This document shows positions 6,047 through 13,872 of a stretch of DNA of 45,953 nt, in pieces; position 1 is the stretch's first letter; each line of letters starts with the position of its first letter. Origin of the DNA: a virus; the IMG/VR virus record IMGVR_UViG_3300047564_003030, positions 1 through 45,953 of that record; one strand, given 5' to 3'. The notes beneath the pieces are model-generated. The model was given only the letters and a program-made list of their open reading frames with translations, was not told the DNA's origin and made no database searches. The position numbers were made by a program, and so were the translations under genes.

Positions 6047-8359
6047 ATGACAGATAAACCAATTTGTTTACCCGTGCAATTCGCCACGATACCACTGGAA
6101 TTGAAACGAATCCCTAGGTGGGTACTGTGGCGCCTTGTCGAGGTAGGCGACGAGGGCAACAAGCGGTGGTCTAAACTGCCAACGCAGGTAAGTGGACAAC
6201 CTGCCTCGTCAACCAACCCGACGACGTGGACAGACTTCCCGTCAGTCCAACACGCCTACGAGGAAGACCCCGAGAAGTTTGCCGGTATCGGCTTTGTATT
6301 CACCTCGGAAGACAACCTAATCGGCGTGGACTTAGACGACTGCTATGACTACATCGCAGAGCGTTTCACAAATGCTGCACTGCAACATATATCCGACGAG
6401 CTACTTGGATACCACGAGGTCTCACCATCGGGCACCGGCATCAAGATATTCACGCGCGCTGATTTAGCACACGCCCACGTCGACCACAGCCAAGGCCTAG
6501 AGATCTACCCACAGGGCAGGTTCTTCACAGTGACGGGGCACTACCTAGGTGGCACGATACCAACCGAGGCGCAGGATCTCTCGGCGTTCATACCCGAGCG
6601 TGCACTGCACGTGACCGGCGACGCATTCGCGGACTACGTGCCACCGGTCGAGGGCTACGACCTGCACCGAGTCGAGATGGAGCTACTATCCAAGCTCGAC
6701 CCTGACTGCGGGTACACAGACTGGATGGGCGTGGGATTCGCGCTCTTCCACCAGTTTGGTGGGGACGTCGAGGCCTGCGAGCTGTGGGATCGTTGGAGCT
6801 CGCAATCCGGCAAGTACGCATCAACCGGCATGAATAGCTGTGAGAGTAAGTGGCGCACGTTCAAGAGTGGTGGCGCGACTCTACGGAGCATCATCTTCAA
6901 GGTAAATCAGAAAGAGAGGGCGGATGCGCTCGCTCGGGGCGAGATAGTACTCGACTCGGGCGCGATGAATCACGCACGCACCTTTCTCGACGCGCTCTAC
7001 TCCAGCGAGGAGGGCTACCGGCTAGTGCACTACGCGGAAGACTTTTTCATACACGCCGGCACGCACTACGAGATCATCGAGGAGGCAACGATACGCTCGA
7101 AGTTATACGCGTTCCTTGATAAGTGTAAGAAACCGGCCAAGGGCGGTGCCTTGGCGCCGTTTAACCCATCGCCTGCCAGTGTGTCGGCCTCTATGGACGC
7201 GATTAAGTCGATCGTGCACCTGCCTAATCACGCAAACACCAAGCCACCGATTTGGTTTGAAGAGTATCAGGCAAATAAGCCCGACGCGTCGAAGTTGATC
7301 AGCGTCAAGAATGGCCTCTTTCACCTAGAGGATAAGATCTTACTGCCACACTCGCTTGGGTTTTTTACACAGCACTCGCTACCATTTAAGTACGACCAAG
7401 GCGCGACCTGCCCACAGTGGGACGCGTTCTTACAGTCGATATGGGAAGACGATCAGGAGTCGATCGACGCACTGCAGGAGATCTTCGGCTACATCCTGTC
7501 GGGAGACACGAGACAGCAGAAGTTTTTTAACGTAATTGGTCCGCGACGTAGCGGTAAGGGCACGATCAACAAGGTGCTCGTATCACTATTCGGACAGCAC
7601 AACACTGTCGCGCCACAATTGGAGGAGCTCTGTGATACATTTGGCTTACAACCATGGCTTGGAAAACCCCTTGCCTCATTTACTGACGCTCGTGCACCTG
7701 AGCGTAATCGTAGCGCTGTCGTTAGCCAGTTGTTGCGTATTGTGGGTGGTGATACTGTCACCGTTAATCGCAAAAATAAAGAGGCATGGTCGGGCTATCT
7801 ACCAACGCGTATCATCGTATACTCGAACGAGGCGTTGCAATTAACAGAGAACAGTAACGCGCTCACCGGTCGTATGTTGGTGCTACGCATGACCAAGTCA
7901 TTCTATGACAACGAGGACACCGACCTGTTTAATAAGCTATCCGGCGAGTTGGCCGGTATCTTTAACTGGGCGATGGCCGGACTTGATCGCAGGCTTGCAC
8001 GTGGTGGTCACTTCGTACAACCACAGTCAGGGCGTCAGTTGTTGCTGTTGATGGAGCAGTTGGGCAACCCACTGAACTCATTCGTGGAGGACACGTTTGT
8101 GTTTGACCCAGTGTCGCAGGTTAAGAAGGACGACGTGTTCCTATGTTGGAAGAGGTGGGCGCTTAAACGTAGCCTACCACCTGGCTCGGAGATGTCATTC
8201 AAGCGCAGGTTCTTGGCCGCGACACAGGAGAAACGCATCGAGGCGGGCGAGAGCCGGTCAGAAGGTAGCCGTACCCCGATCTACTTGGGGCTACGATTTA
8301 ACACATCGGCCGGCGAGTACTTAAAAACAGTTGAGACATTTGAAACGGAAGGGTATTGA
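6047..8359 (+). CDS. Primase-polymerase / superfamily 3 helicase
   Basis: 770 aa. The N-terminal part is an archaeo-eukaryotic primase-like module: GVDLDDC (about 93-99) gives the metal-binding acidic residues, SPSGTGIKIF (126-135) the second motif, and EIYPQGRFFTVTGH the third. A PriCT-2-like segment follows at about 205-275 (DWMGVGFAL to SKWRTFK). The C-terminal half is a D5/SF3-type helicase with Walker A GPRRSGKGT near 498-506, a following acidic strand (LASFTDARAPERNR) and an arginine-containing motif (NALTGRMLVL). It should synthesise primers and unwind DNA at the replication fork. It sits behind promoter P1 and the palindrome/iteron region, which supports that region as an origin. Confidence 0.88.
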   Translation: MTDKPICLPVQFATIPLELKRIPRWVLWRLVEVGDEGNKRWSKLPTQVSGQPASSTNPTTWTDFPSVQHAYEEDPEKFAGIGFVFTSEDNLIGVDLDDCYDYIAERFTNAALQHISDELLGYHEVSPSGTGIKIFTRADLAHAHVDHSQGLEIYPQGRFFTVTGHYLGGTIPTEAQDLSAFIPERALHVTGDAFADYVPPVEGYDLHRVEMELLSKLDPDCGYTDWMGVGFALFHQFGGDVEACELWDRWSSQSGKYASTGMNSCESKWRTFKSGGATLRSIIFKVNQKERADALARGEIVLDSGAMNHARTFLDALYSSEEGYRLVHYAEDFFIHAGTHYEIIEEATIRSKLYAFLDKCKKPAKGGALAPFNPSPASVSASMDAIKSIVHLPNHANTKPPIWFEEYQANKPDASKLISVKNGLFHLEDKILLPHSLGFFTQHSLPFKYDQGATCPQWDAFLQSIWEDDQESIDALQEIFGYILSGDTRQQKFFNVIGPRRSGKGTINKVLVSLFGQHNTVAPQLEELCDTFGLQPWLGKPLASFTDARAPERNRSAVVSQLLRIVGGDTVTVNRKNKEAWSGYLPTRIIVYSNEALQLTENSNALTGRMLVLRMTKSFYDNEDTDLFNKLSGELAGIFNWAMAGLDRRLARGGHFVQPQSGRQLLLLMEQLGNPLNSFVEDTFVFDPVSQVKKDDVFLCWKRWALKRSLPPGSEMSFKRRFLAATQEKRIEAGESRSEGSRTPIYLGLRFNTSAGEYLKTVETFETEGY

Positions 8360-8505
8360 TGGACAACAAAGATGAGTTGATGTTTTTTGCAGGGCTCGCA
8401 TTGATGGGCCTAGTTGCGCGCGGGGAGGCACCAAGCTCCGCGTCTCAGCAGGCGTGGCAGTACGCTGAGTTTATGATGGCACACAAGCCCGATGCGGAAG
8501 TTTAA
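8359..8505 (+). CDS. Small conserved-type phage protein, 48 aa
   Basis: Overlaps the primase stop by one base (TGATG). A hydrophobic helix (MFFAGLALMGLVA) is followed by a polar segment and a second helix (AWQYAEFMMAHK). Proteins with this hydrophobic-then-amphipathic layout are frequent in phage replication blocks; their role is unknown to me. Confidence 0.6.
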   Translation: MDNKDELMFFAGLALMGLVARGEAPSSASQQAWQYAEFMMAHKPDAEV

Positions 8506-8740
8506 CTTTAGGAGGACCACCCTGCGCACTGGCTTTACTGAAATCTTTGGCGGGGTGGGTAACCGACGCATTGTGTTTATTAACAAAACCGATAAGCCAA
8601 GCCATTACAAGCGCACCAAGATGCAGATGTACCGCAGGGCCTCGCAGGGGTGGCGCAATCAAACTTACGCTCGCCTGTGTGCACTAAAGATATACGTAAG
8701 ATTTGGCAAACGTAAACCATCGAGGAGGTTTGGGTTATGA
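8492..8740 (+). CDS. Small very basic protein, 82 aa
   Basis: Overlaps the preceding gene by 14 bases. About a quarter of residues are Arg/Lys, spread over the whole length, suggesting nucleic acid binding. No known fold recognised. Coupled by ATGA to the next gene. Confidence 0.55.
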   Translation: MRKFNFRRTTLRTGFTEIFGGVGNRRIVFINKTDKPSHYKRTKMQMYRRASQGWRNQTYARLCALKIYVRFGKRKPSRRFGL

Positions 8741-9069
8741 ACACACCGGACAGGTGGGTAATAGTTGAGGTAATAGCTGGTGACACGCACCTCTACCGCG
8801 TGTTTGGTTGTTGGTATGGTGGCTACGCTGGATCAGACTCGTGGCAGATGAATAGTGGTATTGTGGGCGTAGATGTAGAAAAGCAGTACTACGACTTTCA
8901 TGGCGCCTCGGGGTCTGTGTACCGGTGCTACAAACATAATTACGGCACACACATGTACGGCACATCGGTGCTTAATAATTTGATCGCCAAGGCAAAGGAG
9001 CAGGGCACCACGATCAACATCATGCCGGAAGAAACAAACTGGAAGGAGTTAGTATGTACCACACAGTGA
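8737..9069 (+). CDS. Hypothetical protein, 110 aa
   Basis: ATGA overlap, GAGGAGG upstream. Beta-rich and unusually full of Gly, Tyr and Trp in the middle (FGCWYGGYAGSDSW). Resembles small phage proteins of unknown function. Confidence 0.65.
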   Translation: MNTPDRWVIVEVIAGDTHLYRVFGCWYGGYAGSDSWQMNSGIVGVDVEKQYYDFHGASGSVYRCYKHNYGTHMYGTSVLNNLIAKAKEQGTTINIMPEETNWKELVCTTQ

Positions 9070-9230
9070 AAGAGTACGAAGACGCAGTAAACCGTAAACC
9101 AATGACCGACGAAGAGATCCGCGTAATGATTATCAACATGAATAAGACCAACCAAATGTGGAGCATGCGCGACTTTGTCAGAACAGTTGAAGAACATCAT
9201 GGGATAAAAAATGAAACGCAAAATGATTGA
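9054..9230 (+). CDS. Small hypothetical protein, 58 aa
   Basis: AAGGAG lies just upstream of ATG 9054 inside the preceding gene. Contains MTDEEIR followed about 20 residues later by FVRTVEEHHGIK. The neighbour at 9443 has the same two elements (LTDQEID, FARAIERRHGIK), so the two share a small helical module. Confidence 0.6.
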   Translation: MYHTVKEYEDAVNRKPMTDEEIRVMIINMNKTNQMWSMRDFVRTVEEHHGIKNETQND

Positions 9231-9450
9231 CCCGCCAAGCGGCTGGAAGTATGGATTTCCAAAAGAGATACCCGAGCACGTCGACAACACTGTGCAGTGG
9301 CTAATTGAGAACGGCTACCCCGAGTCGGAAGTTAAGCGACTGGGCGAAAACTTTTATGTACGAGGCTGGTGGGAGGAAAAACACGAGTACGAGATATGCA
9401 GTTTAGAAAAGGCCGAAGAGTTTGCAAAGAAGAGGAAACTGAATGAATAA
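9211..9450 (+). CDS. Hypothetical protein, 79 aa
   Basis: Overlaps the 9054 gene by 20 bases. Charged, with PPSGWKYGFP near the N-terminus and a helical C-terminus (LEKAEEFAKKRK). Function unknown. Confidence 0.65.
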   Translation: MKRKMIDPPSGWKYGFPKEIPEHVDNTVQWLIENGYPESEVKRLGENFYVRGWWEEKHEYEICSLEKAEEFAKKRKLNE

Positions 9451-9691
9451 ACCAGTAAAGACATACACCGGGGGCAAGCCAAATTATGTAGCAGAGGCGC
9501 CGTACCAACCCGGCTATGAGGACGCCGTAGTCACGGAGCCAAGACCATTTTTATCCGGAATCTACAAGTCAAAACCCCTTACAGATCAAGAGATTGACGA
9601 TATTTCGGACGGGGTTTCTCATTACATTGATACATACGCAGGCAGACGTGAGTTTGCCCGCGCGATAGAGCGGAGGCACGGAATTAAATGA
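9443..9691 (+). CDS. Hypothetical protein, 82 aa
   Basis: Overlaps the previous gene by eight bases. The N-terminal half is Pro/Tyr-rich and disordered-looking. The C-terminal half carries LTDQEID and FARAIERRHGIK, a helical module shared with the 9054 product. Possibly a small adaptor; no known function. Confidence 0.65.
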   Translation: MNKPVKTYTGGKPNYVAEAPYQPGYEDAVVTEPRPFLSGIYKSKPLTDQEIDDISDGVSHYIDTYAGRREFARAIERRHGIK

Positions 9692-9879
9692 AACGTAAAA
9701 AAGAAGAGTTTAGATTTACCATCAAGACACTCAGCGAGAACGAGGACGGCTCGGCTAATTGTGAGGTCGACATGGACGACTACACCAAGGGCAAGCTGAT
9801 CGAGATCGGCGTCATAGCGATTTTAAAAGAGCACATCGCACAGGAGAAAATGAAACATGCAAAAGAAGCCGCCGTTTAA
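9688..9879 (+). CDS. Small hypothetical protein, 63 aa
   Basis: ATGA overlap. A basic start is followed by strands and a long charged C-terminal helix. Overlaps the next gene by 23 bases. No family recognised. Confidence 0.6.
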   Translation: MKRKKEEFRFTIKTLSENEDGSANCEVDMDDYTKGKLIEIGVIAILKEHIAQEKMKHAKEAAV

Positions 9880-10090
9880 GGTAGTGTTTGAAGAGGGCGT
9901 GTTTGATGATCTCGCAGAGGACGCAGATCTAACACAAGAAGAGCTCGACGCGTTTATCGCGGGCATCTTTGAGTTGGCCGAAAGCGGAGAGATCTTTGAC
10001 TACTCCACGCCAATCGAAGAGTTATCCGAAGAGGAGCAGGCGGAGATTATCAGCATGCTTGAATACAAACAAAAGAAGACGAGGCACTAA
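9857..10090 (+). CDS. Small strongly acidic protein, 77 aa
   Basis: ATG 9857 overlaps the preceding gene by 23 bases. Residues 10-65 are dominated by Asp and Glu in helical pattern, then a basic tail KQKKTRH. Candidate DNA mimic or adaptor by composition only. Confidence 0.6.
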   Translation: MQKKPPFKVVFEEGVFDDLAEDADLTQEELDAFIAGIFELAESGEIFDYSTPIEELSEEEQAEIISMLEYKQKKTRH

Positions 10091-10341
10091 TGAACACAAG
10101 ACGCGAAGAATTATCAGAGCAGTACCCAGACCTATTGGTGATGGACCCCGACTACCTCGACTCCGCCATCATGGGCGTGGTGACACGCATTGGATTAGAG
10201 GCGGTTTGTTACAGCACCGACAAGGTAATACGTTTATTGATGGAGCACGACGGCATGACAGAGGAAGAGGCCATCGAGTACATGGAGTTCAACATGAAGG
10301 GGGCCTGGGTGGGTGAGACCACGCCAGTGTTTTTAGAATGA
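10090..10341 (+). CDS. Conserved-type phage protein, 83 aa
   Basis: TAATG coupled. Ends with YMEFNMKGAWVGETTPVFLE, a C-terminal signature I know from many phage hypothetical proteins (EY.EFN..GA.VGE.TP.F). Function unknown. Ends in an ATGA overlap with the metallopeptidase-like gene. Confidence 0.7.
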   Translation: MNTRREELSEQYPDLLVMDPDYLDSAIMGVVTRIGLEAVCYSTDKVIRLLMEHDGMTEEEAIEYMEFNMKGAWVGETTPVFLE

Positions 10342-10859
10342 AAAAATACGACTACTACAAACTAGACGTTGGCTTTTATCCCGATGTGATGAAGGTATGC
10401 TTTTCAAATACTGTATTCCAGCAGATCCTAAAAGACCACAAGGTTACGATGAAGGCCGAGGCCTTGGACATTGGCGTAGCAGAGACGCACCTAATCGGCG
10501 ACGGACAGGACGCGTTGGTGATCCTAGTGTTTAACTTAGAGGCACTCACCGACGGCATCGACGAGGTAGTCGGCGCTATCGCGCACGAGGTCAGCCACGC
10601 AATTGATCATTTGGCCGAGTACATCGGCGAAGATGATGGCATCAAGGGGGAGACGCGCGCCTATCTTAGCGAGTCACTGGTACGACAATTGTTTAAGATA
10701 ACGATGGCGGAGAAAAATAATAATGCTAGAAAAGCAGATCGAAAAATATCTCGTAAAAAGGGTAACACAAAGCAAGGGGCTAACGTTCAAGTGGATATCC
10801 ACAGTGGCGGGGGTGCCGGATCGGCTAGTGTTTCTGAACAATCAGGTCCACTTGGTTGA
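10338..10859 (+). CDS. HEXXH zinc peptidase-like protein with overlapping tail
   Basis: 173 aa. AIAHEVSHAID (81-90) is a gluzincin-type HEXXH motif, and GETRAYLSES about 20 residues later may give the third ligand. Substrate unknown. The fold appears complete by about residue 128. From there to residue 173 the frame runs through the first 137 bases of the VRR-NUC gene and gives a Lys/Gly/Ser-rich tail. Either the tail is real overprinted sequence or a stop was lost by frameshift around the AAAAATAATAATG run (10712-10725). Confidence 0.6.
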   Translation: MKKYDYYKLDVGFYPDVMKVCFSNTVFQQILKDHKVTMKAEALDIGVAETHLIGDGQDALVILVFNLEALTDGIDEVVGAIAHEVSHAIDHLAEYIGEDDGIKGETRAYLSESLVRQLFKITMAEKNNNARKADRKISRKKGNTKQGANVQVDIHSGGGAGSASVSEQSGPLG

Positions 10860-10995
10860 GCTAAAGACAGCAGACGGAAAGCTATCGGCCCGGCAGATCT
10901 TAGTATTTGACCAGCTCGGCGAGGCCGGCTTTCCGGTGTACATACTACGATCATACGAAGACATTGAGGAGTTCATCCGTGACGCGACCACCTAA
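10723..10995 (+). CDS. VRR-NUC family nuclease
   Basis: 90 aa, normal length for stand-alone phage VRR-NUC proteins. It shows the PD-(D/E)XK core: VPDRLV (D33), VELK (E46, K48) and a Gln in ARQ at 58. These enzymes cut branched or flap DNA and usually accompany phage SNF2 helicases, as here. Starts inside the metallopeptidase-like frame. The following HNH gene starts with GTG at 10979 inside it. Confidence 0.85.
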   Translation: MLEKQIEKYLVKRVTQSKGLTFKWISTVAGVPDRLVFLNNQVHLVELKTADGKLSARQILVFDQLGEAGFPVYILRSYEDIEEFIRDATT

Positions 10996-11932
10996 ACCAA
11001 CCGACTACAAACACGGCGATATCCACCATCCGACCGGTAGAATTTTTATTGGCTATTTTTGGCAAAGTAATTATTGGTACCCAAAACTATACCACAGCAA
11101 AACGAAAGAAGACGCCCACATTGAGATAATGTATAAAAACGCGCTTCACCGGGCCCGTCGAGATAATCTACCGTTTGATATTGACATTGAGTACCTTAAG
11201 TCAATTAAGACAGACAGGTGCCCCATATTTGATATGGAGCTATCATGGGGCAAAATTGGAGAAGGTCACGCAAATACAGAAAATGCGCCGTCGTTGGATA
11301 AAATAAAGTCTGAGTATGGCTACGTCAAGGGTAACGTCTGTATTATTAGTAACCTAGCAAACAAAATAAAACAAAACGTAAGCTACAAAGAACTATACAA
11401 AATTGCGGATTGGTTATACGAAAAATATAAGGAAGTGGAAAAAAATGTTAGACCGGAACAGCTTACACCAATACCAAAAAAATCTAATCGAGCAGGCCAA
11501 GACAATTCCCAGCTTGGGTTTGTTTTTACCGCCGGGCCTTGGGAAAACAGCGACGACGCTAACGATTATCGCGGAGCAACTCAAGGGGAAAACTCTTATC
11601 GTAGCGCCAAAGAGGGTAGCGGAGACAGTATGGGACACGGAGGCAAAGAAATGGGAACACCTGCAACACCTAAAGATAGCAAAGATACTCGGGACACCGG
11701 CTCAACGGTTGACAGCGTTGAAGAGTTCTTCGAACGTGTACGTAGTCAATCTCGAGAACTTGATCTGGTTGTTGGATCAACCAAAGATGCAATTCAACAA
11801 TCTGATAATCGACGAGTCGAGTCGCTTCAAAGATCCTTCGACGAAAAGATTCAAGAGCTTGAAAAAACACTTAAAGAGCTTCGAGAGGCGCATTATCCTG
11901 ACAGGCACCCCTACCCCCCAAGGGATAGGTGA
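10979..11932 (+). CDS. HNH-type endonuclease with 162-codon overlap into the helicase gene
   Basis: GTG 10979 is chosen because GAGGAG lies just upstream. Residues 1-155 are an HNH-like protein: RCPIFDMEL, then ENAPSLDKI and YGYVKGNVCIISNLANKIK, the SLDRI/GYV.GNV pattern of phage HNH enzymes. This part is AT-rich compared with the flanks, as expected of a transferred homing-type nuclease. From 11445 the frame continues for 488 bases inside the SNF2 helicase gene in another frame, giving a low-complexity charged extension ending in a coiled coil. The natural C-terminus is probably near residue 155. Confidence 0.65.
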   Translation: MTRPPKPTDYKHGDIHHPTGRIFIGYFWQSNYWYPKLYHSKTKEDAHIEIMYKNALHRARRDNLPFDIDIEYLKSIKTDRCPIFDMELSWGKIGEGHANTENAPSLDKIKSEYGYVKGNVCIISNLANKIKQNVSYKELYKIADWLYEKYKEVEKNVRPEQLTPIPKKSNRAGQDNSQLGFVFTAGPWENSDDANDYRGATQGENSYRSAKEGSGDSMGHGGKEMGTPATPKDSKDTRDTGSTVDSVEEFFERVRSQSRELDLVVGSTKDAIQQSDNRRVESLQRSFDEKIQELEKTLKELREAHYPDRHPYPPRDR

Positions 11933-12785
11933 TCTCTGGTCCCAGGTAGGTATATTGGACCTAGGGAGCCGTTTAGAGACGTCCCTGACCCGGTTCAGAG
12001 ATAAGTACATGGAGCCGGACCAATTTAACCGCCATACACGCGTGGTATATAGCTGGAGGATAAAGCAGGGCATGGACAAGGTTATCCAGGACAAGATCGC
12101 AGATATTTGTTTTAGTCTAAAGGCCGAGGATTATTTGACACTACCAAAATTAACCGAACTGTATCACAAGGTAGACATAACCACGGCAGAGCGTAAACAA
12201 TACGACACACTTAAAAAGGACATGGTCGCCAACATTGGATCGGAGACAATCACCGCGCCAACGGCCGCGGCCCTAGCCGGTAAGCTATTGCAGTTCACAT
12301 CCGGCGCAGTCTACGCAGAGGATGGATCGTGGCAGGAAGTCCACCGCGCCAAGCTGGAGTACCTCGAGTCGATTATGGAGGAATCCTCGGCGCCCACGCT
12401 GGTGTTCTATCACTTCAAGCACTCACTGCAACGGATCCAGGATCAATTCCCCCACGCAGTGGTACTAGACGATAACAACATCCAGGCATGGCGCGATGGT
12501 AAGATCCGTATGCTATTAGCCCACCCGCAGTCTGGTGGCATTGGCTTGAACTTACAGTGCAACGTAGGTGAGACGGCGCAGACCGTCTGGTATGACCTAC
12601 CCTGGAGCAGTGAGAATTATATCCAGGCAAACGCACGGATCTACCGCCAAGGCCAAGAGAAACCCGTCATTATCCACCACCTAGCCGTGTCTAACAGCAT
12701 CGACGAGCAGGTAATTAAGGTATTGGACGGAAAAATAAATTTGCAGGATGCCCTGCTGAACGCCCTAAATTTTGCATTAGTATAG
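11445..12785 (+). CDS. SNF2-family DNA helicase/translocase
   Basis: 446 aa starting at ATG 11445, preferred to an in-frame TTG at 11403. Motif I is PPGLGKTATTL (GLGKT at 31-35), motif II IIDESS (121-126) in place of DEXH, motif III LTGTP (152-156), and the C-terminal lobe has GGIGLNLQ and ARIYRQGQ. Compact phage SNF2 proteins like this accompany VRR-NUC and family A polymerase genes and probably remodel forks or replication intermediates. Its last codons are built from phage promoter P2, so the gene end and the promoter are the same DNA. Confidence 0.88.
   Translation: MLDRNSLHQYQKNLIEQAKTIPSLGLFLPPGLGKTATTLTIIAEQLKGKTLIVAPKRVAETVWDTEAKKWEHLQHLKIAKILGTPAQRLTALKSSSNVYVVNLENLIWLLDQPKMQFNNLIIDESSRFKDPSTKRFKSLKKHLKSFERRIILTGTPTPQGIGDLWSQVGILDLGSRLETSLTRFRDKYMEPDQFNRHTRVVYSWRIKQGMDKVIQDKIADICFSLKAEDYLTLPKLTELYHKVDITTAERKQYDTLKKDMVANIGSETITAPTAAALAGKLLQFTSGAVYAEDGSWQEVHRAKLEYLESIMEESSAPTLVFYHFKHSLQRIQDQFPHAVVLDDNNIQAWRDGKIRMLLAHPQSGGIGLNLQCNVGETAQTVWYDLPWSSENYIQANARIYRQGQEKPVIIHHLAVSNSIDEQVIKVLDGKINLQDALLNALNFALV
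12771..12782 (+). promoter_or_regulatory. Phage promoter element P2, inside the helicase gene end
   Basis: TTTGCATTAGTA encodes the last residues of the SNF2 helicase and ends three bases before the end of its stop codon. The next ATG, of the sigma region 4-like gene, is only nine bases downstream, so a transcript begun here would have almost no leader. Confidence 0.75.
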
Positions 12786-12791
12786 TTACGT

Positions 12792-13103
12792 ATGAAGAAA
12801 ATCACAATATACAAAGTTAGCGCAACAGCCCCGCGACTCAGCGATGAGGACCCGGACCCAATCGAGCAAGACGAGAGCGAGGGCATATCCTCGAACATTA
12901 TCGAGGGGTGGCTACCCTGGGACCCGGAAGATATCTCAGACATACGTCGACTGATATCAGATAAGTTGCCACCCAAGCAACAGTTTATTATCGAGTCATT
13001 TTTAGACGGGTTAACGTACACAGACGTTTGTGTGACAGAGAAATACTGGCGCTATCATTTTGCTAAGGGCATCGAACTTATCAGGAAGGAATTAAAGCTA
13101 TGA
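12792..13103 (+). CDS. Sigma region 4-like helix-turn-helix protein
   Basis: 103 aa. Residues 1-45 are acidic and Pro-rich. Residues 50-102 resemble sigma-70 region 4: ISDKLPPKQQFIIESFLDG, then LTYTDV as the turn, then a helix VTEKYWRYHFAKGIELIRK in the recognition position. The phage sigma protein at 4557 lacks exactly this region, so the two could act as a split factor, or this one could be a co-activator bound to the polymerase flap. It lies directly behind promoter P2, suggesting auto-stimulation. It could instead be an unrelated small HTH regulator. Family call moderate; partnership inferred. Confidence 0.55.
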   Translation: MKKITIYKVSATAPRLSDEDPDPIEQDESEGISSNIIEGWLPWDPEDISDIRRLISDKLPPKQQFIIESFLDGLTYTDVCVTEKYWRYHFAKGIELIRKELKL

Positions 13104-13300
13104 GCCACTTTATTGTAGAGTATTTATACAAGGACAAGTACATGATGGAGACGCTAATGGGCGTCGAAGACATTGACCTGAGCCACAGTCGGTTTGAGAA
13201 GTTGATGGGCGTCTGGCAGTGCGAGACAATGGACGAGGTAACTACGATGCAAACACACCTAAGGGAGATGAGACGTGAACGATCCAGTAAACAAGCCTAA
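13100..13300 (+). CDS. Small hypothetical protein, 66 aa
   Basis: ATGA overlap with the sigma region 4-like gene, AAGGA upstream. Strand then helices, Met-rich, basic C-terminus. Overlaps the DUF3310 gene by 26 bases. Function unknown. Confidence 0.6.
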   Translation: MSHFIVEYLYKDKYMMETLMGVEDIDLSHSRFEKLMGVWQCETMDEVTTMQTHLREMRRERSSKQA

Positions 13301-13478
13301 GCACTACACGGCACACCCCAGTGGTGTGGAGTGCATACAGATCACCGAGCACATGGGCTTTTGTTTGGGTAACGCAGTGAAATACATTTGGCGCGCCGAC
13401 CTTAAGAATGATGCAGTGGAAGATCTACGTAAGGCACGGTGGTACATTGACAGAGAAATAGAACGGAGATTAAAATGA
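13275..13478 (+). CDS. DUF3310 protein (SaV-like)
   Basis: 67 aa from a GTG start. The opening VNKPKHYTAHPSGVECI, a central KYIWRA and the closing DLRKARWYIDREI are the signatures of DUF3310. The family occurs widely in phages and overlaps the nucleotide-kinase family of T7 gp1.7, so a role in nucleotide metabolism is possible. GGGAGATGAGACGTG gives its ribosome site. Confidence 0.8.
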   Translation: MNDPVNKPKHYTAHPSGVECIQITEHMGFCLGNAVKYIWRADLKNDAVEDLRKARWYIDREIERRLK

Positions 13479-13633
13479 TTATAGGCATTGGAACGGCACT
13501 AATGATTACCGGCATATTGGCATACAGCGTGGTAGATAATTTTAAACCAGAATGCGAGCCCTGGAAACGAATAGTTATCAATTGCATTATCACGCTTGGC
13601 GCGACGTTAACGCTCATGGGGTACCTACTATGA
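13475..13633 (+). CDS. Small two-helix membrane protein, 52 aa
   Basis: ATGA overlap, CGGAG upstream. Hydrophobic helices at about 2-20 and 33-51 are joined by a short polar loop containing Cys and Pro. Size and topology allow a pinholin or an unrelated inner-membrane protein. It is far from the lysis genes, so holin is not favoured. Confidence 0.55.
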   Translation: MIIGIGTALMITGILAYSVVDNFKPECEPWKRIVINCIITLGATLTLMGYLL

Positions 13634-13872
13634 TACAGGGGCTAACCATCACGGTAGACTGGGACACGGCCGATGCAATTATGGAGGCACACCTACTAGA
13701 CACGTATCACTCGCTAAACGACAACATAAAGGTTTTAAAGTCTAAGAAGAAACTAAAAGACTTTGAACAAGAAGACCTAGAGCAGTTTGAACGCGTGTTA
13801 AAAAACATTGAGGCCGTCGGCGAGTGGTATGTATATGACTTTGACAAAAAGAAACGGAAGAAAAAGAAATGA
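13630..13872 (+). CDS. Hypothetical protein with Lys-rich tail, 80 aa
   Basis: Start at ATG 13630 by ATGA overlap. Helical middle likely to form a coiled coil. The end is nearly all Lys and Arg, suggesting nucleic acid contact. No family recognised. Confidence 0.65.
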   Translation: MIQGLTITVDWDTADAIMEAHLLDTYHSLNDNIKVLKSKKKLKDFEQEDLEQFERVLKNIEAVGEWYVYDFDKKKRKKKK

